Source: Paraburkholderia tropica (GTDB taxonomy: Bacteria; Pseudomonadota; Gammaproteobacteria; Burkholderiales; Burkholderiaceae). Taken from it: DNA of 64,000 bases. Shown here piece after piece: positions 1-9,089 of this stretch (positions are counted from its first letter, which is position 1; every line of letters starts with the position of its first letter). Made by a program: the position numbers and the translations under genes. Below the pieces are notes generated by a model, which was not told the origin of the DNA, ran no database searches, and was given only the letters and a program-made list of their open reading frames with translations. Where the stretch lies: NCBI RefSeq assembly GCF_900109265.1, contig NZ_FNZM01000026.1, positions 23,084 to 87,083 on the forward strand, in the 5' to 3' direction.

Positions 1-219
1 TGAGACCGGCAGTGTACCGCGACGCTCTACTGGATTTGGGCCAATTTCGAACTCCAGAACAGATCGTTTCCGTTGTGTCTTGACTCGTATCACGCGGTCG
101 GCCTCCTCCCAATCAATCCGCCGCCGCTGCTGGCGCGCGGCAAAGACGTCGGGCTGGCGCGCTGCCGGCCTGACGAATAACGAGCGGCAGGACCGACCAG
201 TTCCCGGTAAGCGAAAGGC

Positions 220-505
220 TTGTGAAAAAGCTCGATCTAAGGGCGACGAACATCCCAATGGCGGCAAGCGCCATGAAGCCGGTCGCTATCCATTCTCCAG
301 CCTTTCAGGAGACCGGCGACCTTATACTTTCCCATCACCGCACAATGCCACCCATCAACGTGACGACTACCATGATGGGCAGCGCTGCGAGTCCGTTTAT
401 CGCCGCACTCCAATACAGCGCTTTGACCGGGTCTAGAAGAAAGAAAGTGATGGCGCTCCCACCGAGGATGGCTAGTGCAGTGCCCGCATAGAAAGGTGGC
501 CACAT
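220..505 (-). pseudogene. NRAMP-family metal transporter, C-terminal remnant
   Basis: The minus strand encodes the last two transmembrane helices of an NRAMP (Mn/Fe-type divalent metal) transporter. A segment with the family-typical pattern DPVKALYWSAAINGL lies near 340-430 and is followed by a hydrophobic helix (PIMVVVTLMGG). The reading then changes frame near 335 (VMGKYKVAGLLKG) and again near 290 (WIATGFMALAAIGMFVAL), so at least two indels separate three pieces that together match the family's C-terminus. The N-terminal nine or so helices are absent. It cannot make a functional transporter. A second, shorter remnant of the same C-terminus lies at 33171-33284. Confidence 0.72.
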
Positions 506-515
506 CCAGCTGCGC

Positions 516-776
516 ATGAGCGTGCGAGATGAGGCAGTTGTGCTTGAGGTCGAAGCCAACGGGATCGGTATGAAACCTGATTCGATTCGGACGATGTTTC
601 CCTGTTCGAGCAGGAAGGTGCGGCCGGTATCGCCACGGCCGGCCTGGGCATCGGTCTGTCGGTCACCCGCGCGTTGGTCGCGACGCATGGGGGGGCATCG
701 CGAGCGAACAGCGAGGGGCGAAGCAACAGAAGCCGCTTCGGTGTCGAACTATCCCGACAGTCACGGCCGCCTCCCT
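516..776 (+). pseudogene. Histidine kinase ATPase-domain remnant
   Basis: This is a fragment of a HATPase_c domain. It begins at the N-box/G1 region (ANGIGMKPDSIRTMF, from D-N-G-x-G-M-x-P), shifts frame near 597, and continues with the G2 box (AGLGIGLSVTRALVATHGG) and a final strand (SRFGVELS). It resembles the equivalent part of the hybrid kinase at 27587-28894. There is no dimerisation domain, phosphoacceptor His or receiver domain. It is opposite in strand and adjacent to the NRAMP remnant, so both look like debris of an earlier gene arrangement. Confidence 0.7.
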
Positions 777-877
777 TGCGCGTCGCGCGGGCTCGCGCAT
801 TGCGGCTTACAGGGCACGGTAGACCGAGTCAAGTTGCAGGCGGCTTCGGTGCCGCGTTTAATGCGGGTTTTAACATC

Positions 878-1375
878 GTGAAAGAACGAGCGACTATCCT
901 GTGCTGTCGGCATGGAAAAATTCTTCTCGTGGACCGGGGACGTTCGCGCTGGGCGCTGCCGGGAGGCGCCATTCGGCGAAAAGAGGCTCCTGGAGACGCC
1001 GCCCTCCGTGAACTTCTCGAAGAAACTTCGCTTGTCGTTTCCAATGTTCAGTACGTGTTTCAATTCGTTGGATTGAACAAACGTCATCATGTTTTCCTTT
1101 CTGTGCTGGGAGACGACTTCCAGGCCAGACCTGCCAACGAGATCGTTCGATGCTGCTGGATACGCCCCGATGAAATTGGCCGGTTTGCAGCGAGCGTGCC
1201 GACAAGGGAAATCGTCGCGCCGCTGGTGGGACCGCCAAGCCGCCCGCCGTGCCCCTCCACGCGCAAGCGGGTCGTGTCGCCCCCTGAGGGGCGCTCGCCT
1301 AGGAAGCGGGCAAGCCGTGCAGCGCCCGTAGGCGGAAGGCAACGCTTCCATTTGCGTGTTCGCTTGCTGAGATAA
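878..1375 (+). CDS. Nudix hydrolase
   Basis: This is a 165-residue protein with one Nudix box: GAIRRKE-x7-RELLEETSL, matching G-x5-E-x7-R-E-U-x-E-E-x-G-U except that the last Gly is Ser. The Glu residues that bind Mg2+ are present, so hydrolysis of a nucleoside diphosphate derivative is likely; the substrate cannot be told. A GTG at 878 (VKERATIL) is chosen because upstream codons belong to the kinase fragment; no strong ribosome binding site is visible. The last 45 residues are Arg/Pro-rich and unlike the family, so the C-terminus may have been changed by a frameshift near 1235. Confidence 0.75.
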   Translation: MKERATILCCRHGKILLVDRGRSRWALPGGAIRRKEAPGDAALRELLEETSLVVSNVQYVFQFVGLNKRHHVFLSVLGDDFQARPANEIVRCCWIRPDEIGRFAASVPTREIVAPLVGPPSRPPCPSTRKRVVSPPEGRSPRKRASRAAPVGGRQRFHLRVRLLR

Positions 1376-1388
1376 TCAGGAGAGGTTT

Positions 1389-1541
1389 ATGAATTTGCTA
1401 CGCCAAAGCGGGCATTTAGCCCGTCTGCTCATGATCGTCGTTGTTGCCTTCTGCGTCGGATGCAAACCCGCTGATAAAGCGGGCGGCCCTGCGAATGCGG
1501 ATTCAGCGGCGAGCAGCTCACCCACAGCCGCGAGTCACTGA
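1389..1541 (+). CDS. Small lipoprotein-like peptide (50 aa)
   Basis: The sequence AGGAGAGGTTT precedes an ATG, a good ribosome binding site. The 50-residue product has a charged N-terminus, a hydrophobic stretch (LLMIVVVAFCVG) and then Cys at about residue 25 followed by a hydrophilic Ala/Ser-rich tail. This is the plan of a small lipoprotein, although the lipobox (F-C-V-G-C) is atypical. Function unknown. It lies just after the Nudix gene and could be cotranscribed with it. Confidence 0.5.
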   Translation: MNLLRQSGHLARLLMIVVVAFCVGCKPADKAGGPANADSAASSSPTAASH

Positions 1542-2370
1542 CGAGGAAAGCCACGCATCAGTCCTCGCCTTTCGAGCTTATCTTCAGTGTTCCGAAGGGG
1601 TGACCACGCGGGCCTGCAGTTTGCGCAGGTCGAAGTCCAATCACGTATTCGGCAGAGTGATGCGGTGAAACGTGAATTCAGTGCCGCACGTTCTGCTGCG
1701 AGGCCATTACTCAACGCGTCCAGAGGTTCATGCTGGGCCCGGACGGAACGAATCAAGTCCTCACAGAAAGGCAAAACGTTGAACAGCGACGTGGCCGTGC
1801 AACACCACGACATACGTCGCGCTCAGTGCCGTCTGTTTCGGCACCATAGCGAAGCCTTCTCTGCATCTGGTCACTTTCCGGACGAGGGCATCCAGCACGA
1901 ACGACAGACACACAGATTCGCAGATGGCGTTGTCGCTCTTACGCCCGACGCAGATCACAGCAGGTTTCGGATAGGTCCGTACCAAGGCTCTGGTCACGGC
2001 GCGCAACCGGACGCGTCTGGCGGAGGTGGTGATCGAACATCCCGTCAAGGTGGCCATCGGCCCAGACAATGGATCATACTTACTGGAACATCGTCATTGG
2101 GCACTTGCCTGCGGGCTACTTTGCAACGGTGGTGTGCCACAGCACACGCGTTAGCGCGTGCCATGGCGCGCTTTGCACTCGAGCCATTGCGCAGGCCATC
2201 GCGCACGATCTCGTTCATTCGGGCATTGCGAGCACAAAGCGCTTCCACGCGTAACAGATGCGTCCGTCCGAAACCCGCAACATCCGTACGGAGCGAATCG
2301 CTCAATATGCTCTATCGTTCAGATGTCTCTTGTCCTTGGGGGACGCTTCTTAACAGAAGTGAGCATTGCG
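1542..2370. other. Long stretch without a supportable gene
   Basis: About 830 bases between the small lipoprotein ORF and the terminator before the YciF-like gene. Open frames exist on both strands but none has a recognisable family, convincing start or consistent codon use. It is most likely eroded coding sequence. Confidence 0.5.
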
Positions 2371-2399
2371 GCCGCCGATATCCGGCGGTCGTTTTTTTT
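2371..2399 (+). terminator. Intrinsic terminator
   Basis: GCCGCCG-ATATC-CGGCGGT hairpin followed by a run of eight T. No upstream gene is clearly its client; it insulates the ferritin-like/catalase block from the left-hand debris. Confidence 0.6.
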
Positions 2400-2467
2400 G
2401 GTCGCGTTCCGGAGGATCTAGGTACAGACGTTGCGGATTTTGCGGGCACTAACTTCGGAGGTGTGCC

Positions 2468-2968
2468 ATGAGCCAGCGCAAGACGATTGACGACCTTTTC
2501 GTTCATATGCTTTCGGACATCTATAGCGCCGAAAAGCAGCTCACACGAGCGCTGGGAAAGCTATCGCGCACCGCGAGTGACGCCGCGCTCGCGGAGGCAT
2601 TCAAAACACATCTGGAGGAAACCCAGGGCCAGGTGGAGCGCATTGACAAGGTGGTCGAAGCAACGGGTATTCGCCTGAAGCGCATGAAATGTGTCGCGAT
2701 GGAAGGGCTCATCGAGGAGGCCGCCGAACTCATCGACGAGATCGAGAAAGGGCCCGTGCTTGACGCGGGACTCGTCGCCGCCGCGCAGAAAGTCGAGCAC
2801 TATGAAATCGCTGCGTACGGGAGCCTATGCGCGATCGGCAAACAGCTCGGACATACCGAGGCCGTGAAGTTTTTGAAGGAAACGCTTGAGGAAGAGAAGG
2901 CGACTGACCTCAAGCTCACACACTTCGCGGAAGCTGCTGGTAATGCGAAGGCTGGCAAGCAAGCCTGA
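2468..2968 (+). CDS. YciE/YciF-type ferritin-like protein (DUF892)
   Basis: This 166-residue protein belongs to the YciF/DUF892 ferritin-like four-helix family. Typical pieces are DLFVHMLSDIYSAEKQL at the N-terminus, LEETQGQVERID in the first half, KVEHYEIAAYGSL in helix three and EEEKATDLKL near the end. The Glu and His residues in these helices are the presumed di-metal ligands. Members are induced by stress and are thought to handle iron or peroxide in the cytoplasm. GGAGGTGTGCC precedes the ATG. It is followed within 35 bases by a manganese catalase, so the two probably form an oxidative-stress operon. Confidence 0.88.
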   Translation: MSQRKTIDDLFVHMLSDIYSAEKQLTRALGKLSRTASDAALAEAFKTHLEETQGQVERIDKVVEATGIRLKRMKCVAMEGLIEEAAELIDEIEKGPVLDAGLVAAAQKVEHYEIAAYGSLCAIGKQLGHTEAVKFLKETLEEEKATDLKLTHFAEAAGNAKAGKQA

Positions 2969-3000
2969 TGTTATGCACTCTTAATCAAAAGGAGAGTCAC

Positions 3001-3918
3001 ATGTTCATGCACAACAAGCGGTTGCAATATACCGCGCGCGTCGACGTCACCAACCCCGGTCTTGCCAACCTGCTACTCGAGCAGTTCGGTGGCCCACAGG
3101 GTGAGCTTGCCGCGGCGATGCGTTATTTCATACAGGCCGTCGGCGAGGAAGATCCCGGGCGAAAGGACATGCTGTTCGATATTGCGACGGAGGAGCTGAG
3201 CCACCTCGAAATCATCGGGTCTCTCGTCGCGATGCTCAACAAGGGCGCGAAGGGCGAACTGGCAGAGGCTGTCGACGAGCAGGCCGAACTTTACCGGAAG
3301 TTGAACGGTGCGGGCAACGACAGCCACGTCACGCAGGTGCTCTATGGCGGCGGGCCGCCGCTCGTCAACTCGGCGGGTGTGCCCTGGAGCGCTGGCTACA
3401 TCGACACGATCGGTGAGCCGACGGCAGATCTTCGGTCGAACATCGCAGCAGAAGCGCGGGCGAAAATCGTCTACGAGCGCCTGATCAATGTCACGGACGA
3501 TGCGGGCGTGCGCGAGGCACTGGGCTTTCTCATGACACGGGAAGTGGCTCACCAGAAGTCGTTCGAAAAGGCGCTGTATGCGATACGGAACAACTTCCCT
3601 CCCGGCAAGATGCCGCCGGTGCCTCAGTTCGCAAACATCTACTACAAGATGTCGCACGGGCTCGACGTCGTTCCGGCGCCGTGGAACAGCGGGCGCGGCC
3701 TGGAGATCCAGACCGGCGAGCCCGCCGTCGACGGAGGGGACGGAAACGCACAGGTCAACCTCAACGCTACCGAGCAGGCCGCGCTGGCGGCCATGGCGAC
3801 ACGCCTCGTATCGCGGCCGGACATCGATCCGCCGACCGGTGCGGAACTGGGCGAGAGTGAAGGCGCGGCCGACCTGCCGGCCGGGACGCAGATACAACCT
3901 GACCAGGAGTCGCCATGA
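3001..3918 (+). CDS. Manganese catalase
   Basis: This 305-residue di-manganese catalase would disproportionate hydrogen peroxide in the cytoplasm without heme. The ferritin-like ligand set is visible: E35 in PQGELAAAMRYF, E65 and H68 in ATEELSHLEI, a Glu in NIAAEARAKIVYERL and a His in TREVAHQKSF. The tail after about residue 225 is long and acidic, as in many proteobacterial members. The ATG at 3001 is chosen over an upstream start at 2968 because AAAAGGAGAGTCAC lies directly before it. It follows the YciF-like gene and precedes a tiny ORF with its own ribosome binding site. Confidence 0.93.
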   Translation: MFMHNKRLQYTARVDVTNPGLANLLLEQFGGPQGELAAAMRYFIQAVGEEDPGRKDMLFDIATEELSHLEIIGSLVAMLNKGAKGELAEAVDEQAELYRKLNGAGNDSHVTQVLYGGGPPLVNSAGVPWSAGYIDTIGEPTADLRSNIAAEARAKIVYERLINVTDDAGVREALGFLMTREVAHQKSFEKALYAIRNNFPPGKMPPVPQFANIYYKMSHGLDVVPAPWNSGRGLEIQTGEPAVDGGDGNAQVNLNATEQAALAAMATRLVSRPDIDPPTGAELGESEGAADLPAGTQIQPDQESP

Positions 3919-3969
3919 CTGCGCCAGGCGCGGCGAGTCTGTGAACTGATCCTTCCGCAGGAGGTGGCG

Positions 3970-4059
3970 ATGGCGAATCGGCTGCTGGATCATCTGCTGG
4001 ACACGGTCACTAAGTTCGTATCCCGGTCGGCCGGCGGTAGAGACGACGCCAAACGCTGA
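3970..4059 (+). CDS. Tiny ORF downstream of catalase (29 aa)
   Basis: The perfect Shine-Dalgarno sequence CAGGAGGTGGCG precedes an ATG. The 29-residue product starts MANRLLDHLLDTVTKFV and has an amphipathic helix followed by a basic tail. No family is recognised. Its position, 50 bases after the catalase stop and before a terminator, suggests it is the last gene of the yciF-catalase transcript. Confidence 0.5.
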   Translation: MANRLLDHLLDTVTKFVSRSAGGRDDAKR

Positions 4060-4157
4060 TGCACTGTGTCGCGCCTGAAAGACGTGGGTGCGGAGTCTCC
4101 GGAGCAAAGCTCTGCGGGATTTCGCACGTTGGGGGGCGCTGGGATCTTATACCTTCC

Positions 4158-4193
4158 TCGCGAATTTAGCCCGCGATGTAGCGAGCTTTTTTT
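4158..4193 (+). terminator. Terminator after the catalase operon
   Basis: CTCGC and GCGAG arms, about 18 bases apart, followed by C and seven T. The stem is short and the loop long, so strength is uncertain. Confidence 0.45.
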
Positions 4194-4257
4194 CGTTCAC
4201 AGTGCGTGGAACGCCATTTGCTTCTTAAGAGGAAGCACGCGAGACGCGAGGAGCGAA

Positions 4258-4803
4258 ATGAACGAACATGAGGGCAAAAAAAGTGCGCCGCTCGACAGGC
4301 TAGAGACAGTTCCGGACTCGGCAAGTCCGGCCTATGCTGCGCGCAATCCTCTCGGCCGCGCCTTTGACCGGTTCGCCGCCGCCGTGACGCGGTGGGCAGG
4401 TTCACCCCTGGCCTTTTGCTTGGCGTTGCTGAGCGTGGTCATCTGGATCATCACGGGGCCGCTGTTCCACTACTCCGACGCGTGGCAGCTCGTGATCAAC
4501 ACCGGCACGACCATCATCACGTTCCTCATGGTTTTTCTTATCCAGCAGAGCCAGAACAAGGACAGTGTGGCTGTGCATCTCAAACTCAATGAGTTGCTCG
4601 CGGCGGATAAGGCGGCGAGCAACACGCTGATCGGCATCGAGGACGCGTCCGAGCAGGACCTGCGACGGGTGGCCGACGCCTACCTCAAGCTTGCAGAAAA
4701 CGCGTCGCGGCGCGCGCAAGCCACGGGACAGGGCGAGGTGCGGCAGGAAGCGGCATGTGCGCAACAGCATTGCGGACACGGACCGAATATGACCAAGACA
4801 TGA
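4258..4803 (+). CDS. Low-affinity iron permease-like membrane protein
   Basis: This 181-residue protein matches the low-affinity iron permease family (Iron_permease, PF04120). After about 45 hydrophilic residues come two membrane helices (SPLAFCLALLSVVIWIITGPLF and a second one around ITFLMVFLIQ), then the conserved QQSQNKDSVAVHLKLNEL and a cytoplasmic helical tail. The family is membrane-bound, but iron transport by bacterial members is mostly inferred from the yeast namesake. GCGAGGAGCGAA precedes the ATG at 4258. A terminator follows at 4857. Its place between catalase and other redox genes is consistent with iron handling in stress. Confidence 0.8.
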   Translation: MNEHEGKKSAPLDRLETVPDSASPAYAARNPLGRAFDRFAAAVTRWAGSPLAFCLALLSVVIWIITGPLFHYSDAWQLVINTGTTIITFLMVFLIQQSQNKDSVAVHLKLNELLAADKAASNTLIGIEDASEQDLRRVADAYLKLAENASRRAQATGQGEVRQEAACAQQHCGHGPNMTKT

Positions 4804-4856
4804 CGCGCGCTTCTCACTCTTTCCCGTCGCGCTTCATCCCCGAGAAGTGCGATTTT

Positions 4857-4881
4857 GCCGGCGGCGGAGCCGGCTTTTTTT
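4857..4881 (+). terminator. Intrinsic terminator
   Basis: GCCGGC-GGCGGA-GCCGGC hairpin with seven T directly after it. It follows the iron-permease-like gene. Confidence 0.75.
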
Positions 4882-5025
4882 CGCCGCGGGCATCCTGTCT
4901 TGTACGCAGTCACCCGCGGGGCGGAATAGCGATTGCTACCTTTTGTCACCGTTGGGGGGCCACTTCGGCCTGACTGCAGAGCGGTTCGTGGTCGTTGGAA
5001 GGGCCATCAGACGTGGAGGAACGAT

Positions 5026-6294
5026 ATGCAAAGCGAAAACGATTCCCGGAGGCGCCTTGGAAACTGGATGCCCGGAGCGGAAGACAAGAGCGCAGCGTTC
5101 CGCGCGGAGATAGCAGCCAAGGCACAACAGCGAGCAAAGCATACGGCTTTGTCGAGTGTTGTGCAGGATCTGGGCAAGCTGATAGATCGCGATCCGGTGC
5201 TGCGAATGAACCTTTCGCGCGCGATCGAGGAAGCGCTGGGAATGGGAAAGCGGCTTGGCTATTGCAACATCGAAGAGTTGCTAGTGATCATCGACTACCT
5301 CACGACGTTCAGCCCGCCGTTCGACGAGGACGCACCGGTCGCTACCCCACTGAATACCGTGCTCGATTGGCCCATGTGTATGCCGTCGGGATATGCGGTG
5401 TTTCGGGACTCCGTTTTCAACGCGCAGCTGAGGCGCGTCCTGAATACCTGGTGCGCGTTTCTTAGCGGACCGCGATCCCGGGTATGGCTCACGACTGAAA
5501 CTGGCGGCTGGTTCAGTCCGGCTGCGCTCGACAAGCTGGGTATGGACGACTATGTTCATGATCGTGCCCGCCCGTATTGGGGCTTCGATTCCTGGAACGC
5601 GTTCTTCACGCGTCATCTCCGGCCCGGCGCCCGGCCTGTCGAAGGACGGGACGACCCGGCGGTTATCGTGAACGCCTGCGAAGCATCGCCGTTCGATGTG
5701 CGCGAGAACGTCAGACTCGTTGACCGGTTCTGGATCAAGTCGCAGCCTTACTCGTTAAAGGAAATGCTCACGTCGAGCGATGAGGCGCTTGCGAGGACCT
5801 TTGTAGGTGGCACCGTCTATCAGGGTTACCTAAGCGCATTCAACTATCATCGCTGGCATGCCCCGGTGGACGGCCGGGTGAGTGAAGCCTACAACGTTGA
5901 TGGAACTTATTTCTCGGATGCCGAGGCGCAAGGCGCTGACCCTGGCGGATTAAATGACTCGCAGGGCTATACCACCGCAGTGGCGGCGCGCGCCATTATT
6001 GTCATTGAAAGCGACAACCCCGCGATTGGAAAAGTCGCATGTGTCTTTGTGGGTATGGCGGAGGTGTCTTCCTGCCAGGTGTGCGTGCGGCCAGGAGACG
6101 ACGTGCGCAAAGGAGACGAACTTGGATGGTTCCAGTATGGCGGCAGTACATACTGCATGATTTTCCGCGCTGACGTGATTGACCGGTTTGTGCCGCGGCC
6201 GCCGTGGCACGACGACGTGCCGCCGCTAAAGGTCAACGCGGCGCTTGCCTATTGCAAAAGTCATCTGCACCGAGCCAACGCGGAGTCTCGGTGA
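5026..6294 (+). CDS. Phosphatidylserine decarboxylase-like enzyme (PSDC plus PSD domains)
   Basis: This 422-residue protein has an N-terminal PSDC-type domain (about residues 40-170) and a C-terminal PS_decarboxylase domain. The latter has the NYHRWHAPVDG motif, with the catalytic His region of PSDs, and QYGGSTYCM near the end, where Ser374 takes the place of the self-cleaving Ser of the LGST motif that yields the pyruvoyl cofactor. Two-domain proteins of this kind are not the membrane phospholipid enzyme; some fungal relatives decarboxylate L-tryptophan. A soluble amino-acid or phospho-amino-acid decarboxylase is therefore possible, substrate unknown. GTGGAGGAACGAT precedes the ATG at 5026. 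Confidence 0.8.
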   Translation: MQSENDSRRRLGNWMPGAEDKSAAFRAEIAAKAQQRAKHTALSSVVQDLGKLIDRDPVLRMNLSRAIEEALGMGKRLGYCNIEELLVIIDYLTTFSPPFDEDAPVATPLNTVLDWPMCMPSGYAVFRDSVFNAQLRRVLNTWCAFLSGPRSRVWLTTETGGWFSPAALDKLGMDDYVHDRARPYWGFDSWNAFFTRHLRPGARPVEGRDDPAVIVNACEASPFDVRENVRLVDRFWIKSQPYSLKEMLTSSDEALARTFVGGTVYQGYLSAFNYHRWHAPVDGRVSEAYNVDGTYFSDAEAQGADPGGLNDSQGYTTAVAARAIIVIESDNPAIGKVACVFVGMAEVSSCQVCVRPGDDVRKGDELGWFQYGGSTYCMIFRADVIDRFVPRPPWHDDVPPLKVNAALAYCKSHLHRANAESR

Positions 6295-6453
6295 TGCAGT
6301 CGCGACTCGCGTCGCATCCGTGGCCGTGAACGGGCCGGCAAGGGGCAGGCCGGCGGCGGATGCGCCGAGACCTGCCCCGTGTACCGTTTGTACCGGTCAA
6401 CGGGGAAGCGGGGGAAGGCCAATGAGAGAGGTATCATTTTCGTGATGAGCCAG

Positions 6454-7628
6454 TCAGGGCTTCATGACAACCTTGATGCAGCCATCCTCCTTGTCCCTGA
6501 ACGTCTTGTACATCGCCGGTCCCTCCTCGAGCGAGACCGAATGCGTAATCACGAAAGACGGGTCAATCTGTCCGTCCAGAACTCGTCGCAAGAGGTCGTC
6601 GGTCCACCGGTTCACGTGCGTCTGCCCCATACGGAACGTCAGCCCCTTATTCATCGCCGCGCCAAAGGGGATCTTGTCGAGCAGACCGCCGTAGACGCCC
6701 GGAATAGACAACGTTCCCGCAGGGCGGCAGACATAAATCATTTCGCGCAAAACGTGGGGTCGATCGGTTTCCAGCATGACCGCCTGCTTGACGCGGTCGT
6801 AGACCGAGTCAAACGAATGCCCAACGTGCGCTTCGAGACCCACTGCATCGATGCATTTTTCCGGGCCCTTGCCGCCGGTGATGTCCTTGAGTCGCTCCAC
6901 GACACTCTCGTTTCCGAAATCAATCGTGATTGCGCCGCCAGCCCGCGCCATGGCCAGACGCTCTGGCACGAGATCGATGACCACCACCTGCCTTGCACCG
7001 AGGATCACCGCGCTTCGCAACGCCATCTGGCCCACGGGGCCAGCACCCCAGATCGCGACAGTATCCGTGGGTTCAATTTCACATTGAACAGCGGCTTGCC
7101 AGCCGGTCGGAAAGATATCGCCCAGAAATAAAGCCTGCTCGTCGGTCAGGGAGTCGGGGACCTTCACGTGTGTGTGGTCGGCCCAGGGCATGGCACTCTC
7201 ACATATTCGGCCTGGCCTCCAGGATATCCGCCTGTGAGGTGCGAATAGCCGAACAGGCCCGCAGTGGTGTGACCGAATACCTTTTCGGCTTTTTCGTGAT
7301 TGCGGTTGGTGCGTTCGCATACGGAAAAGTTGCCACGCTTACATTGATCGCATTCGCCGCAAACAATCGTGAAAGGCACAACTACGCGCTCACCCACTTT
7401 CAGCGCACGGTTATCACGCCCGACCTCCACGACTTCACCCATGAACTCATGGCCGAGAATATCGCCATGCTCCATCGTCGGCATGAACCCGTCGTAAAGA
7501 TGCAGGTCCGATCCGCATATTGCGCAGCTCGTCACCTTTATGATCGCGTCGCGGCCGTCCTCGATTACCGGATCGGGGACGGTGTCGCAGCGCACGTCGT
7601 GCTTGCCATGCCATCGTAATGCTCGCAT
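6454..7628 (-). pseudogene. Zinc-dependent alcohol dehydrogenase, frameshifted
   Basis: The two halves of a medium-chain zinc alcohol/formaldehyde dehydrogenase lie in different frames. The first half (7628 down to about 7190) has CAICGSDLHLYDG, GHEFMGEVVEVG and the four-Cys structural zinc loop CGECDQCKRGNFSVC. The second half (about 7190 to 6454) has the NAD-binding GAGPVGQMALRSA. At the junction, AEYVRVP runs out of frame and ADHTHVKVPD continues in another frame, so an indel not divisible by three lies near 7185-7195. AAGGAGAAACTGCA precedes the ATG at 7628. It is either a pseudogene or a sequencing error; the rest of both halves is well kept. Confidence 0.85.
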
Positions 7629-7836
7629 TGCAGTTTCTCCTTGCCATCGTCGCTAACACGTATCGGCGCTTCCCCATGGAAACACCTGCGGGCTGACCGC
7701 GCGCTGCACGGCCACCGTTTCCTTCTTCCCCGGCGAGCGTTCGCATTTCAGCGTAGCCGGCTGTCTGAGCGGGACCTCTATGCATCGGTCCCAAGGTTTG
7801 ACGATCTGCGCCAGCAGACCGCGCTCGCGCTGCCTT

Positions 7837-8355
7837 TCATGGCTGGTGAACCCGAGCATCAGGCAGCTCCGCGGTAAGATAATCGGGCAGCCGCGACAAC
7901 GCGTAAAGCGCCGCAGCTTGCCGCACCTCGTCGCGATCACCGGCAATGCGCACAGTTTCGCTGCACGTTCGGATTTCGCCGTTGCCGGTCTTCCACGACC
8001 AGGCGAAGCACTGCGTTCCGGGCGGCACGCCGCCATTGCCGCGCGCGTCAGCCACGCCCGTGTTCGACACGGCGACATCGGCGCTACAGCCGGCACAAGC
8101 CAGTGCGCCCTCAGCCATTTCGCGCGCCACTTCCTCGCTCGTCAGCCCGTACTGATAAATCGTTGCTGGCCGCACGCCGAGGAATCCCGCCTTCCCCGAG
8201 GGCGAATAGGCAACGAATCCCACGTCCAGACACGCGCCGCTGCCAGGCACGGCCGCAAGCGTCGAGGCGATCAGTCCACTCGTACACGATTCCGCTGTCG
8301 CGAGCGACCGGTGAGACAACGTCAGGAAGGTCACGACATCGGCGGGAGTGTTCAT
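7837..8355 (-). CDS. CinA C-terminal-type nicotinamide-nucleotide amidohydrolase
   Basis: This 172-residue protein is the stand-alone CinA C-terminal domain, which deamidates NMN to nicotinate mononucleotide in pyridine-nucleotide recycling. Family hallmarks are LATAESCTSGLIASTL at the N-terminus, VGFVAYSPSGKAGFLGV, and AVSNTGVADARGNGGVPPGT. The ATG at 8355 (MNTPADVV) has GGAG seven bases upstream; an earlier in-frame ATG (MEPT) is less well placed. In many genomes this family accompanies recA and competence genes, but here it stands alone, upstream of the frameshifted dehydrogenase on the same strand. Confidence 0.85.
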   Translation of the reverse strand: MNTPADVVTFLTLSHRSLATAESCTSGLIASTLAAVPGSGACLDVGFVAYSPSGKAGFLGVRPATIYQYGLTSEEVAREMAEGALACAGCSADVAVSNTGVADARGNGGVPPGTQCFAWSWKTGNGEIRTCSETVRIAGDRDEVRQAAALYALSRLPDYLTAELPDARVHQP

Positions 8356-8479
8356 TGTTGGCTCCATAGCGCTTGCAGACTTCTCTGCTGCACAGCAACT
8401 CAAGGACTCGCACACGGGAGGGCGCAGCATCGTGCAGACGCGCTTTACTGGTGCGAATGGTTGGATGCGTGCAAAACCT

Positions 8480-8734
8480 TCATGTTTCGGGGTATTCGAT
8501 GTCCAGACGGATCACCTCGTGGGCAAGTTCGAGCGCTGCCACGCGCGCATCTTTTGGCGCGTCGAATAATCCCGGTACACGACATCCGTCGTGGGGGTAA
8601 ATCAGTTTCCTGTCGGTCTTGCGTCGGATCCTGAGGTCGGCCGCATAGTTACCGAGAATGCTGACACGCGGGCGGCAAACGACTTCGTAGTCGCCAATAT
8701 CGAAGACATCGAGGGCACTAACGGGCTTTGGCAT
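8480..8734 (-). CDS. Small conserved hypothetical (84 aa)
   Basis: The product (MPKPVSALDVFDIGDYEVV...) has a pattern common in small Burkholderiaceae proteins: a short N-terminus, a beta-rich part (YEVVCRPRVS, YAADLRIRR, LIYPHDG) and a C-terminal helix (DARVAALELAHEVIRLDIE). It resembles the DUF6566-type family from memory. Function unknown. The start at 8734 is chosen for the natural N-terminus; a longer in-frame start at 8809 exists and no strong ribosome binding site decides between them. Confidence 0.6.
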   Translation of the reverse strand: MPKPVSALDVFDIGDYEVVCRPRVSILGNYAADLRIRRKTDRKLIYPHDGCRVPGLFDAPKDARVAALELAHEVIRLDIEYPET

Positions 8735-9089
8735 GGTATGGGGCTCATCGGGGGCTAAAGAACAACACATCGGTCTCGCGATAGGGGTCTCATCGGATCG
8801 TTTGCGCATCGCAAATGCCTGTGGAGGGGTTTAGGCGGCCTTGCGGAGCGTCCAGAAATCATCCGTTACGGACATCGCCCGCGGCGCCTGTGTCTGTCGT
8901 GTTCTTATTCGCCGCGTGGCTGCCGGCAAGGGCTGGATGTCGCGAGACCCCATGTGTCCCTTGGCCATCCGGCGGCGCGAGCGCACATCGAGCAACAGCG
9001 AGGAGGTAGAAAATGAGTAGCGGCGTTCTCGCTGTTTCCGGGCCAGGCTGCCGGACGGAGTCGTCAGAACGAAGCGAGGCAGAAGCGGT

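Noticed and set aside
1761..2305. Transposase or regulator gene in the 1.5-2.4 kb stretch
   Set aside because: The minus-strand frames contain no recognisable motif and no start site.
3073..4107. 344-codon minus-strand ORF opposite the Mn catalase
   Set aside because: Antisense shadow; the catalase on the plus strand has metal ligands and a good ribosome binding site.
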